In this document: piece after piece, positions 35,571 to 44,699 of the stretch
Layout of the letters: each line of letters opens with the position of its first letter
How positions within the stretch are numbered: position 1 is the first letter of the stretch
DNA from: Polaribacter irgensii 23-P
GTDB taxonomy: Bacteria > Bacteroidota > Bacteroidia > Flavobacteriales > Flavobacteriaceae
Assembly (NCBI RefSeq): GCF_000153225.1
Contig: NZ_CH724148.1
Span: 1,058,640-1,122,639 of the forward strand
DNA: 64,000 bases
Direction: 5' to 3'
Program-made: the position numbers and the translations under genes
The notes under the pieces: model-generated
Told to the model about the DNA's origin: nothing
The model's input: only the letters and a program-made list of their open reading frames with translations
The model's database searches: none

Positions 35571-37259
35571 ATGTCAGAAACTAAAAAAATAGCAAGAACA
35601 AGAGCACAAGAGTCTACAAATGCCATAGAGAAGTTATATATCTCTATGCGTCATTTATTTAGCAGAGGTTTCTATAAGCCCATGGGTATTTCAGGAGAAA
35701 CACTGCGAAAATCTCTTTTGTTGCTAAGACCAGAAATTTATGGTTCTATTGCAGAAGAAAGAATAGAGTTAAGCGGATTAACCTATGTAATTGAGAGGCT
35801 TCCGGAAGGAATTGAAGAATGTCAATTTATAAATTTAACTGCAGATGAAGGGTATAAAAATTCTCACTTCAAATCTATCATTCCACCAAAAAGGAGGAGA
35901 AATTGTTACCGGATAGACAAAGATCAAATGAATATTGAGATTACCAGAGGAAGGTCTGAAATTTACGATATTCTCACCCATCTTACGTTCCTTTTTATAG
36001 AGTCCCATAAAATTCAAGAGAGAGTTACCCTCAACGATGGTGAAGATTTCACCAGAGAATGGAAACATTTAGAAGCTATTGTGCTTTTTCAAAAGAAAAT
36101 TTCAGATGAAGAGCGAGAGGTCACTATTGCGCATCTTGGAAATATTTTAGGAAGAACTTTCGACGAGGTTTTAGAGGTTTACAATTCGTTCTCTTCGGAT
36201 GCAAATCCAGATCGATTCTTTCAATTGGTTTATTGGCTTGGGAAATTAGCGATTAATGAAGTGTTAGAAAATCAAAAAAGAACGGTCACGTTTAGTTCTG
36301 TTTTGATAGATGAAATTGGACATCATATTTATGGAGAAATTTGGGCCAATAATATTAAAAAAGTTTTAGAAGAAAATCAGTTATTAAAAAGACCGATTCA
36401 TATTATTAGTGCCAATATGCACAGTGTCTTAAACTCTATGTATGCAAAAGATGCGCTGCCAAAAGAGAATACGGGATTAAAAGGATTTGAAATTTATCAA
36501 CTTTTAAGCAATTCAGATAGCAAACCTTTACAAAAAAAAGTAAAGGATTTTGCTTCTATAAATGGTCTTGTATACATAAAAGATACTTCTGGCACCAATA
36601 TCAATGTGCAAGTGATAGATACTGCAAAAATAAATTTTGATGTTTCCGAGATATCAAAAAAACAAAATTTAGAGGAATATCCAGTACTTATTGTAATGGA
36701 TTATGCTTTTGGAGAGCAAGCTTATGAAACAATGGACGAGTTGTTAAAGCCGTATATCTGCGAAAAAAACATAAAAACGCACTTGGACGTGAAGTCCGTT
36801 TCAATAATGGGGAAAGCCGGAATTTTAGAGGGAGGGAAGGGAGATATTATGATTCCTTCAGCTCATATCTTTGAGGGTACCGCAGATAATTACCCTTTTA
36901 AGAATGAACTGTCCAAAGAAGATTTGGAAGGTTTTGGAATTGAGGTTTTTGATGGCGCGATGATTTCTGTTTTAGGAACCTCTTTGCAAAATAAAGATTT
37001 ATTGAAGTTTTTTCACGATTCCACCTGGAATGTAATTGGGTTAGAAATGGAGGGGGCACATTATCAAAAAGCAATACAAGCTGCGTCAAGAATTAGAGGA
37101 AATATTTCGGAAGATGTGCAGGTTCGATATGCGTATTACGCATCGGATAATCCTTTAGAAACTGGGGCAACTTTGGCTTCCGGTGGATTGGGCATGACTG
37201 GGGTAACCCCAACATACGCAATTACACAAAAAATATTAGCCCAGATTTTTAAGAATTAA
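35571..37259 (+). CDS. Conserved flavobacterial protein (DUF6909-type) with nucleoside-phosphorylase-like C-terminus
   Basis: A 562-residue soluble protein; I believe databases call it DUF6909, function unknown. The N-terminal 280 residues are helical and unassigned. The C-terminal part carries, in the right order, motifs of the PNP/MTAN superfamily: MGKAGILEGGKGDIMIPSA (414-430; compare GxAGGLxxxxxxGDxVI), EMEGAHY (492-498; compare the ribose-binding MEME/EMEGA motif) and YASDNP (D526; compare the catalytic ISD). This suggests N-glycosidic-bond chemistry or nucleoside binding. It has its own promoter, and a decayed gene follows. Confidence 0.7.
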   Translation: MSETKKIARTRAQESTNAIEKLYISMRHLFSRGFYKPMGISGETLRKSLLLLRPEIYGSIAEERIELSGLTYVIERLPEGIEECQFINLTADEGYKNSHFKSIIPPKRRRNCYRIDKDQMNIEITRGRSEIYDILTHLTFLFIESHKIQERVTLNDGEDFTREWKHLEAIVLFQKKISDEEREVTIAHLGNILGRTFDEVLEVYNSFSSDANPDRFFQLVYWLGKLAINEVLENQKRTVTFSSVLIDEIGHHIYGEIWANNIKKVLEENQLLKRPIHIISANMHSVLNSMYAKDALPKENTGLKGFEIYQLLSNSDSKPLQKKVKDFASINGLVYIKDTSGTNINVQVIDTAKINFDVSEISKKQNLEEYPVLIVMDYAFGEQAYETMDELLKPYICEKNIKTHLDVKSVSIMGKAGILEGGKGDIMIPSAHIFEGTADNYPFKNELSKEDLEGFGIEVFDGAMISVLGTSLQNKDLLKFFHDSTWNVIGLEMEGAHYQKAIQAASRIRGNISEDVQVRYAYYASDNPLETGATLASGGLGMTGVTPTYAITQKILAQIFKN

Positions 37260-37283
37260 ATTATTAATAAACCGTACACATAC

Positions 37284-37865
37284 GTGTCAATCAAGAACCA
37301 GCTAGTAAATACAGATAAGAATTACCACGATTACCATGAGGAGGTCGATGTAGGTTCTTTATTCGCAATTATAGGAAGGGTATCTCTAATTTTTTTAATT
37401 TTAAAGGGACGATACTTAAAGGGCTTTTTCATTTAATTATCAGTGTGCTTTTTTTAAAAGAGAACAGTATAAAAATTGGTTTCGCTATGTTGATAGGTTT
37501 AATTGTAGGCTTTTATAAAAGAACTTACAATTGTAACGGTAAAGAATGCAAGTGAACTTACAAATTAACACAATAAATTTGTGATTTCTGTTGACATTTT
37601 AGCGCTTTAAAATTATACTTTTAAGGATTTTAGTCTGTCTCTTATAGGTTTAAACTAGTCGCAACATAAAATACGCGTGGTTACTGAAAAAAATAATGTT
37701 TTTGATAAACTAGAGCAAGTAATTTAAGCTTCAGTTGGTTAAAATGAATATTTTATGAGCGTTTAGGATTTAAATAATAAAATTTAAATAGAATGGATAT
37801 TATTCTTCGGGATAATTTAAAGCATACGAATTTTTTGCAAAGCTTCTGTGCGGGTAATGCTATAA
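37284..37865 (+). pseudogene. Decayed two-TM Wzz-like (polysaccharide chain-length type) gene
   Basis: The gap before purD holds four colinear coding remnants. From GTG 37284 one frame reads NYHDYHEEVDVGSLFAIIG. Near 37374-37380 it shifts by one base and continues GISNFFNFKGTILKGLFH then a membrane helix to a stop at 37553. A third piece (37575-37784) reads FVISVD, YTFKDF, HKI and TEKNNVFDKLEQVI, interrupted by stops at 37608, 37656, 37725, 37740 and 37764. A fourth (37790-37850) reads RMDIILRDNLKH. From memory this order matches a flavobacterial two-TM Wzz/FepE-like protein of about 350 residues, with a large internal deletion near 37530-37570 and the 3' end lost. Confidence 0.68.
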
Positions 37866-37887
37866 GAGGCTAAAAAAGAATTTAAAA

Positions 37888-37895
37888 TATATTTG
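37888..37895 (+). promoter_or_regulatory. -7 element TATATTTG for purD
   Basis: Perfect TAnnTTTG match with a 29-nt gap to ATG 37925. It lies just past the last recognisable piece of the pseudogene. Confidence 0.6.
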
Positions 37896-37924
37896 CACGA
37901 ATAATACATCACAACTCATTACAT

Positions 37925-39202
37925 ATGAATATTCTTATTTTAGGTGCTGGAGGTAGAGAGCATGCTTTTGCATTAAAATTGTCTGAAAGTATCAAAGTAC
38001 AACAGCTTTTTGTAGCTCCTGGCAATGCGGGAACAGCAGCGATAGCAACCAATATTAATATTGATATTTCGGATTTTGAAGCAGTAAAGAATATCGTTTT
38101 AGAACATGCTATTAAAATGGTCGTGGTAGGTCCTGAGGGACCCTTAGTCGCGGGAATTCATGATTATTTTTTAGCGGATGTGGCTTTAAAAGGGGTTTCT
38201 GTGATAGGACCTAAGAAAGACGGCGCATTGTTAGAAGGCAGTAAAGATTTTTCAAAACAATTCATGCAAAAGCATGGGGTACCTACGGCACGATATCAGT
38301 CTTTTACAAAAGAAAGCTTACAAGACGGCATTGCTTTTTTAGAAACTTTAGAAGCTCCTTATGTATTAAAAGCAGATGGATTGGCTGGTGGAAAAGGAGT
38401 GTTAATTTTAAACGACTTAGCGGAAGCAAAAACCGAATTGGAAGAGATGGTTTCTCATGAGAAGTTTGGGAAGGCCTCTACAACCGTCGTTATCGAAGAG
38501 TTTTTGAAAGGTATAGAATTGTCTGTTTTTGTTTTAACAGACGGTAAAAGCTATAAAATATTGCCTTCAGCAAAAGATTATAAAAGAATTGGAGAGGGTG
38601 ACCTTGGTTTAAATACAGGAGGGATGGGTGCTATTTCTCCAGTACCATTTGCAGACAGCGTTTTTTTGTCTAAAGTAGAAGAGTTGGTAGTAAAACCCAC
38701 AATTAGTGGTTTACAGAAAGAGGGAATTGATTTCAGAGGGTTTCTCTTTATTGGACTAATGAATCACAATGGAAACCCGTCAGTGGTAGAGTACAATGTA
38801 AGAATGGGAGATCCTGAAACAGAGGTAGTTTTGCCAAGAATAACTTCAGATCTATTTGAATTATTTGAGGGTGTTGCGCATCAGAATTTACATGAAAAGT
38901 CTTTCGAGGTTGTAGACAAAATAGCCACCACTATAATGCTGGTTGCTGGTGGGTATCCTGGAGCTTACGAAAAAAACAAAGAAATTACAGGTTTTGAAAA
39001 TATGAATGATGCCATTGTCTATCACGCTGGTACCTCAATATTCGAAGGTAAGGTAGTTACAAATGGAGGCAGGGTAATGGCAATAACCGCACTAGGAGAT
39101 ACGATAGAAGAGGCGTTAGAAAAAAGTTATAGAAATGTCAATAAAATTCATTTTGATCAAATGAACTACAGAAAGGATATCGGTTTTGATCTCGTATGTT
39201 AG
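37925..39202 (+). CDS. purD: Phosphoribosylamine-glycine ligase
   Basis: A 425-residue ATP-grasp enzyme making glycinamide ribonucleotide, step two of purine synthesis. The N-terminus MNILILGAGGREHAFALKL is diagnostic. The ATP-grasp core shows LKADGLAGGKGVLIL and the metal-binding YNVRMGDPETEVVLPR. Full length. It stands alone, downstream of a dead gene and convergent with the kinase/regulator pair. Confidence 0.95.
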   Translation: MNILILGAGGREHAFALKLSESIKVQQLFVAPGNAGTAAIATNINIDISDFEAVKNIVLEHAIKMVVVGPEGPLVAGIHDYFLADVALKGVSVIGPKKDGALLEGSKDFSKQFMQKHGVPTARYQSFTKESLQDGIAFLETLEAPYVLKADGLAGGKGVLILNDLAEAKTELEEMVSHEKFGKASTTVVIEEFLKGIELSVFVLTDGKSYKILPSAKDYKRIGEGDLGLNTGGMGAISPVPFADSVFLSKVEELVVKPTISGLQKEGIDFRGFLFIGLMNHNGNPSVVEYNVRMGDPETEVVLPRITSDLFELFEGVAHQNLHEKSFEVVDKIATTIMLVAGGYPGAYEKNKEITGFENMNDAIVYHAGTSIFEGKVVTNGGRVMAITALGDTIEEALEKSYRNVNKIHFDQMNYRKDIGFDLVC

Positions 39203-39258
39203 TTATCAAATAGCGAAACGAATTTGTTTTATGTAAAGTAGTACAATTTCATGTACAC

Positions 39259-40299
39259 TTAGGTTGCTTTTTCCATCGTAAATGAAAATTCTGATCCCTC
39301 GCCAAAAACACTCTTCAGTAAAACTTTTTGGTGATGGGCTTCTATAATATGCTTCACAATCGACAATCCTAATCCAGAACCTCCTTGTTCCCGAGACCTG
39401 CTTTGGTCTGCTCGGTAGAAGCGTTCAAACAATCTTGGGACATGCACTGGCTTAATGCCTTCTCCATTATCAATGACTCTAATTAGAATTTTCTTTGAAT
39501 TGTAGTCATCTACAGCAAGGATGGTCGTTCCATTTGGTTTTCCATATTTAATTGCGTTTACCACAAGGTTGATGAGCACTTGTTCTATTTTTTCAACGTC
39601 TCCTAATACAAAAACTGGAAATTCGTAAATTCGGTCAAATTTTAAAATAATATTTCTTTTTTTTGCTTTCATTTCAAGCAAATCAATTACATTTTGAATG
39701 ATTTCCAAAATGTTAGAAACCGCCATATTTAGTTTTAACCCGTCCGTTTCCAACTTGGCAATCATGTCTAAGTCTTTGGTTACTGCAACCAAGCGTTCAA
39801 CTCCTTTGTTAGCGCGCTCCAAATATTTTAGTCGAATATTTTTATCATTTACAGCACCTTCAAGTAAGGTTAGTATGTAGCCCTGTACTGTAAAAAGAGG
39901 GGTTTTTAATTCGTGTGCAACATTCCCTAAAAAATCCCTTCGAAAAGAATCTCTTTCGGTCAAACTTTTTATTTCTAAGCCCTTTCCTTCTACATAGGTT
40001 TGCATGCGCTTAGAAAGCTTATCAATATCAGTGGTTACCGACTCTCTTCTGAGATCATTCACGTCTAAAATGGAGACGTCTTCATAAATTTTCTTTAATC
40101 TTCTATAAATAAAATGCTCTGCTCTGTATTGTATGACGGTGAATGAAATTATAAAGAGGACTAAGACACAAATCAATACAGGACCGGTTCCCAAGTCTTT
40201 AGCAATAAAAATGTAGGATATGGTTGCGATTACAACCGCTAAAAGTGTTAAATAAATAGCGGACCAAAGAGCATATGAATAAGTTTTTTTAATTTTCAT
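39259..40299 (-). CDS. Sensor histidine kinase (PhoR-like)
   Basis: A 346-residue kinase with two N-terminal membrane helices (about 8-32 and 38-57) and almost no periplasmic loop. A short HAMP-like linker leads to the H-box FLGNVAHELKTPL (phospho-acceptor H129). The ATPase domain shows the N-box NLVVNAIKYG, the G1 box DNGEGI and the G2 box GGSGLGLSIVKH. With no sensor domain outside the membrane, it may sense via partners, as PhoR does via PhoU/Pst. The response regulator gene is 10 nt upstream in the same operon. Confidence 0.9.
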   Translation of the reverse strand: MKIKKTYSYALWSAIYLTLLAVVIATISYIFIAKDLGTGPVLICVLVLFIISFTVIQYRAEHFIYRRLKKIYEDVSILDVNDLRRESVTTDIDKLSKRMQTYVEGKGLEIKSLTERDSFRRDFLGNVAHELKTPLFTVQGYILTLLEGAVNDKNIRLKYLERANKGVERLVAVTKDLDMIAKLETDGLKLNMAVSNILEIIQNVIDLLEMKAKKRNIILKFDRIYEFPVFVLGDVEKIEQVLINLVVNAIKYGKPNGTTILAVDDYNSKKILIRVIDNGEGIKPVHVPRLFERFYRADQSRSREQGGSGLGLSIVKHIIEAHHQKVLLKSVFGEGSEFSFTMEKAT

Positions 40300-40309
40300 T
40301 AAGAGCGTC

Positions 40310-41008
40310 TTATTTATCTGCTTCTAGCAATACAAACTTATATCCCACTCCTTTGACTGTTTTGAAGTGATCATCTCCAATTTTTTCACGCAATTTTCGG
40401 ATATGGACATCAATGGTTCTGCCGCCAACGACCACTTCATTTCCCCAGACAGTGTCTAAGATAACTTCTCTTTTAAATACTTTTCCTGGCTTTGAAGTTA
40501 ACAGGGAGAAGAGTTCAAATTCTTTTCTTGGTAATGAAATTCTTTTCCCTGCCTTGAAAACAACATATTCTTCTCTATCGATTACAATATCACCAATGGT
40601 AACGGTTTCTTCATTTTGCTTTTCAGATTTCAATCTTCGGAGCAAAGACTTTACTTTGCTAACCAAAACTTTTGGCTTTATAGGTTTTGTAATGTAATCA
40701 TCAGCGCCAGCTTCAAAACCAGCTACTTGCGAGTAGTCTTCTCCTCTTGCTGTTAAAAAAGCAATAAGCACATTTTCTAAAGAGCTTATTTTTCTAATTT
40801 TTTCACAAGCTTCAATTCCATCCATTTCTGGCATCATAATATCCAGTAAAATTAAATGAGGGATGTTTTTTTTAGCAGATTTTATGGCTTCTTGGCCATT
40901 GGTAGCCGTGAAAATTTGGTATCCTTCATTTCTAAGATTGTATCCAACAATTTCTATGATATCTGGTTCGTCATCTACCAATAGAATTTTAATCTCGCTT
41001 TTATTCAT
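40310..41008 (-). CDS. OmpR/PhoB-family response regulator
   Basis: A 232-residue regulator. The receiver domain shows VDDEPDI (acidic pocket), phospho-acceptor D56 in LLDIMMP, the FLTARGED switch Thr and DDYITKP Lys. The C-terminal winged helix (about 130-228) has LPRKEFELFSLL and RTIDVHIRKLREKIGD. Paired with the histidine kinase that follows. Phosphate sensing is suggested by resemblance to PhoB/PhoR but no pst genes are present. Confidence 0.92.
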   Translation of the reverse strand: MNKSEIKILLVDDEPDIIEIVGYNLRNEGYQIFTATNGQEAIKSAKKNIPHLILLDIMMPEMDGIEACEKIRKISSLENVLIAFLTARGEDYSQVAGFEAGADDYITKPIKPKVLVSKVKSLLRRLKSEKQNEETVTIGDIVIDREEYVVFKAGKRISLPRKEFELFSLLTSKPGKVFKREVILDTVWGNEVVVGGRTIDVHIRKLREKIGDDHFKTVKGVGYKFVLLEADK

Positions 41009-41720
41009 GAAACTAGGTTAAATTTTAAAGTAAAAATAGCAATTTAAACTGAAAGAGATAATGGAATGATACACAGATTTATTTAGTTTACAATTGTTTA
41101 ATGATTCGGTAACAAATTGCGAAAATGTAAAAATTCTAAAATTAAAGCTCTAAAAAGAGTCAAAAGAGTTGAAAACGAATTTTAAAACATATTTTTTTAC
41201 TTTAATTCTCTTGTGCTCTTTACAAAAGAAAAGCTCTGGTCATCCTTAAAGTTGCCTTTTAAAATTTATTAGATTTTGTTAACCATACTTATAGTTTAGT
41301 TCGTTAAATTTTTCGATCTAACATTTTAAAAACAGCCCTTTTTTATTGAATAGCGATAGAATTTTAGTTTAGCTTCTGAAAGTTTTAAGAAGTACTGATG
41401 CAATTATAAAAAAGATGGTAATTCTCAGTTTTTACTATTTTTTTATCCTAATCATAGATTAATGGGTATTGAATTCCTAATTTTTAGATAAAAAAAGAGA
41501 GCATCGGTAGTTGAGTTATCAGGAATAAAAATAATGTCAGTAGGTTTCTAAGAAGAACAATTAGAAAGGCGCACGGTGGCAATCCGTTCAGAAAAGTAGA
41601 GATTAAAAAACCGAAGGATTAAAGGGTGAAATTCATTTTTATACTTTTTAGAAGCACTGCATTTATTTCAGAGGTTTTTATTTTACTATCTTACCTTGAG
41701 AAAAAGAAAAATATACTGCT
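41009..41720. other. Long intergenic region between divergent genes
   Basis: About 710 bp, AT-rich, with no full gene. It must hold the response-regulator promoter (TATTTTTA on the minus strand near 41030 is one base off consensus) and that of the exonuclease gene. At 41169 a TTG opens a 26-codon frame that reads like a lipoprotein signal (KTNFKTYFFTLILLCS) and stops at once, possibly the stub of a dead gene. Beyond that I see nothing firm. Confidence 0.5.
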
Positions 41721-42437
41721 ATGAATTTATCTGTCAATCTAAAAGATGTGCTTTTTTTGGATATTGAAACCGTTCCTCAAAAAGAAAAGTGGCAACAACT
41801 CTCTAAGGAGACACAAGCTCTTTATGAAAAGAAAACAAGGTATCAGCGAAAAGAAGAATTCACTGCTGAAGCTTTCTATGGTCGCGCGGGGATTTGGGCG
41901 GAGTTTGGGAAAATAGTTTGTATTTCGGTAGGCTACTTTATTACATCTTTAGAGCGAAAACAATTCCGATTGACTTCTTTTTATGGCGACGATGAACACG
42001 CTATTTTAACTGACTTTAAGGCTTTACTAGTGAGTCATTTTGCAGAAAAAAGTAAACTTCTATGCGCGCACAACGGCAAGGAGTTTGATTTTCCTTTTAT
42101 CGCAAGAAGAATGATTGTGCACCAGATAGCACTTCCAGAGAAATTAAATTTATTTGGCAAGAAACCTTGGGAAGTGAAGCATTTAGATACTTTAGAATTG
42201 TGGAAATTTGGGGACTATAAACAGTACACTTCTTTAAAATTATTAACTTCTATTTTAGGCATTCCATCGCCAAAAGAGGATATCGATGGTAGCGAAGTTG
42301 CAGAGGTATACTATCGAGAAAAAAATATGGATAGAATTGTAGACTATTGCGAAAAAGATACGCTTGCGGTTGCACAAGTTTTATTAAGATTCAACAACCA
42401 AGACTTGTTAAAGGATTCCGCAATTCTTAGGGCGTAA
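41721..42437 (+). CDS. DnaQ-like 3'-5' exonuclease (PolB-exonuclease related)
   Basis: A 238-residue protein with the exonuclease motifs of the RNase H fold. ExoI is LFLDIETVP (D14, E16), ExoII is the AHNGKEFDFPFIARRM segment, and ExoIII is YCEKDTLAVAQVL. This is the family described as predicted exonucleases related to the B-family polymerase proofreading domain (PF10108). It likely acts in nucleic-acid repair or RNA turnover; the substrate is unknown. Monocistronic, convergent with uup. Confidence 0.87.
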   Translation: MNLSVNLKDVLFLDIETVPQKEKWQQLSKETQALYEKKTRYQRKEEFTAEAFYGRAGIWAEFGKIVCISVGYFITSLERKQFRLTSFYGDDEHAILTDFKALLVSHFAEKSKLLCAHNGKEFDFPFIARRMIVHQIALPEKLNLFGKKPWEVKHLDTLELWKFGDYKQYTSLKLLTSILGIPSPKEDIDGSEVAEVYYREKNMDRIVDYCEKDTLAVAQVLLRFNNQDLLKDSAILRA

Positions 42438-42484
42438 GATGCCATAAGCAATTGCGGTGTCCTGCTTCATTGGTGATTACTGGA

Positions 42485-44341
42485 TTAGTCTTCTAACTTC
42501 ATCGAAAGTTCTAACCAGCGTTCTTCTTTTTGTGCAAGTTGCTCAACTGTTTCTTGAAGTTCTTCAGATTTTGCAGCAATAGCATCGGTTTCAATAGCAA
42601 CGTCTAGAAATTGCTTTTCGATGTTCGCTTTCTTTTTTTGAAGTCTTTCAATATCTCCTTCTAACGTGCCAAACTCTCTCTTTTCTTGAAAACTCAATGC
42701 ATTTTTATTTTCTTTTTTTTCGACTTTTTTTTCTGCTGGCTTCTCTGCAATTTCTTTTGGAGCAGAACCATCATAGGCCCTGAAATCGGAGTAATTACCT
42801 GGGAAATTTTCTACAACTCCCTCTCCTCTGAAAACAAAAAGAGCATCTACAATTTTATCCATAAAATACCGGTCGTGAGATACCACAAGTAAATTTCCAG
42901 GGTAGTCTAATAAGAAGTTTTCCAAAATATTTAGAGTTACGACATCTAAATCGTTCGTGGGCTCATCTAGAATTAAAAAATTGGGATTCTGAATTAACAC
43001 CGCACATAAATACAGTCGTTTTTGCTCACCACCCGAAAGTTTTTCTACAAAGTCGTACTGTTTCTTTTTGTCGAATAAAAAACGTTCTAATAGTTGAGAA
43101 GCAGATATCTTTCTTCCTTTAGAAAGTGGGATAAATTCTCCAAATTCTTTTACAACTTCAATTACTTTTTGTCCCGGTTTTATAGTAATTCCCGCTTGCG
43201 TGTAGTAACCGTATTTCACAGTTTCACCTAAAACTACTTTTCCACTATCTAATTCTGCTTTTTCTGTTATTATATTTAGGAAAGAGGATTTTCCGGTTCC
43301 ATTTTTACCAATGATTCCAATTCTTTCTCCGCGTTTAAAAATATAATCAAATCCATCAAGAATTTTTTTATCTCCAAAAGACTTGTATACTTTATGAAGT
43401 TCTAAGACTTTACTTCCTAGACGTTCCATATTAATTTCTAATTGCACCTGATGATCTGTTCTTCGTTGGTGTGCACTTTCTTTGATTTGATTGAAATCAT
43501 CTGTCCGAGACTTGGATTTTGTCGTTCTCGCTTTTGGTTGCTTTCGCATCCATTCCAGTTCCTTTTTGAACAAACTCTTCGCTTTTCCTAAGTTGGTTGC
43601 TTCTAGTGCCAAGCGCTCCTCTTTATTTTGTAGATAATAGGAGTAATTTCCTTTGTATTTGTAAATTTTTCCTTCGTCTAATTCTAAGATTTCATTGCAA
43701 ACGCGTTCTAAGAAATACCGATCATGCGTTACCATAAAAAGGGTTATTTTTTCTTTTGCAAAGAAGGCTTCCAACCACTCAATCATTTCCAAATCCAAAT
43801 GATTGGTAGGTTCATCTAAAATTAATAAATCGGGTTTATTTATAAGAACAATGGCCAGAGAAAGACGTTTTCTTTGTCCACCGGAAAGCGCACTTACTTT
43901 TAAAGTGAGGTCTTCTAATTTTAACTTGGATAGTATTTGGCGGTATTGTGTTTCAAAATCCCAAGCGTTGTGTTGGTCCATTAAGTCAAATGCAGCTTGA
44001 TAGGCGTCACCATCATCAAGGTTTTTGAGGGCTTTTTCGTATTGATTTACAATTGAGAGAATTTTATTGTCAGTAGCAAAAATAGTTTCTTCAATGGTTA
44101 AATTTGGATTGATGTCGTCTTTTTGAGCTAAATAGGCAATAGAAATACCTTTCCTACTGACTACTTGTCCAGTATCAGGAACATCTAAGTTTGCTATAAT
44201 ATTTAAAATAGATGTTTTTCCACTTCCGTTTTTTGCGATGAACGCCACCTTTTGATCCTTGTTAATTCCGAAAGAGATGTCTTCAAATAAAACCCGCTCT
44301 CCGTAGGCTTTAGATATATTTTCTATTGATAAATAATTCAC
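42485..44341 (-). CDS. uup: ABC-F ATPase, Uup subfamily
   Basis: A 618-residue soluble protein with two ABC ATPase domains. Walker A motifs are AKNGSGKTS and GKNGTGKSS, signatures LSGGQRKRLSLA and LSGGEQKRLYLC, and Walker B motifs LLILDEPTNHLD and FLILDEPTNDLD. A linker of about 80 residues joins them. A C-terminal coiled coil (about 550-618) marks the Uup type. ABC-F proteins act on ribosomes or, for Uup, on DNA/ribosome quality. The start is GTG at 44341 (NYLSIENISK is the family N-terminus); an ATG at 44377 would add residues unlike the family and lies within a hairpin. Confidence 0.9.
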   Translation of the reverse strand: MNYLSIENISKAYGERVLFEDISFGINKDQKVAFIAKNGSGKTSILNIIANLDVPDTGQVVSRKGISIAYLAQKDDINPNLTIEETIFATDNKILSIVNQYEKALKNLDDGDAYQAAFDLMDQHNAWDFETQYRQILSKLKLEDLTLKVSALSGGQRKRLSLAIVLINKPDLLILDEPTNHLDLEMIEWLEAFFAKEKITLFMVTHDRYFLERVCNEILELDEGKIYKYKGNYSYYLQNKEERLALEATNLGKAKSLFKKELEWMRKQPKARTTKSKSRTDDFNQIKESAHQRRTDHQVQLEINMERLGSKVLELHKVYKSFGDKKILDGFDYIFKRGERIGIIGKNGTGKSSFLNIITEKAELDSGKVVLGETVKYGYYTQAGITIKPGQKVIEVVKEFGEFIPLSKGRKISASQLLERFLFDKKKQYDFVEKLSGGEQKRLYLCAVLIQNPNFLILDEPTNDLDVVTLNILENFLLDYPGNLLVVSHDRYFMDKIVDALFVFRGEGVVENFPGNYSDFRAYDGSAPKEIAEKPAEKKVEKKENKNALSFQEKREFGTLEGDIERLQKKKANIEKQFLDVAIETDAIAAKSEELQETVEQLAQKEERWLELSMKLED

Positions 44342-44367
44342 TATTTGTATTTTTTTACAAAGAAACA

Positions 44368-44395
44368 AAAAACCCAAACAAAGGCTTGGGTTTTT
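44368..44395. terminator. Terminator-like hairpin upstream of uup
   Basis: Perfect 10-bp stem AAAAACCCAA (44368-44377) against TTGGGTTTTT (44386-44395), loop of 8 nt. It looks like an intrinsic terminator in either direction. No gene reads into it from the right; it stands 27 nt before the uup start, so it may be a leader attenuator. Confidence 0.6.
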
Positions 44396-44699
44396 AGATC
44401 ATTTAATTTAGAAAGATCGCATTGGGGTACGAACTAAAATTTTTTAATGTTGACGAAGATAGGTCTAAATAAGGAGCCATTCAATCCCTGAAACCAGTGT
44501 ATTTTTGATACTACTGAATGCAGTATTTATTTTATGAAAAATGATTATAAACCTTTATTTAGCTGCGATTATTTTGTGGAAATAAAATTTCAAATACTGC
44601 GTTAAGAGCCTTAATTCCGCGGATGTTTTTAGCTACTTCAAATATTTTAAAGTCTTTTTAATAATAGTATCTTGCACCATTAATACTGAAAAAGAGCAT
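44396..44699. other. Intergenic region between uup and the nucleotidyltransferase
   Basis: About 300 bp between divergent genes. Apart from the uup-side hairpin at its left edge I see no gene or perfect -7 element. A weak TATCTTG just before ATG 44700 could drive the plus-strand operon. Confidence 0.4.
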
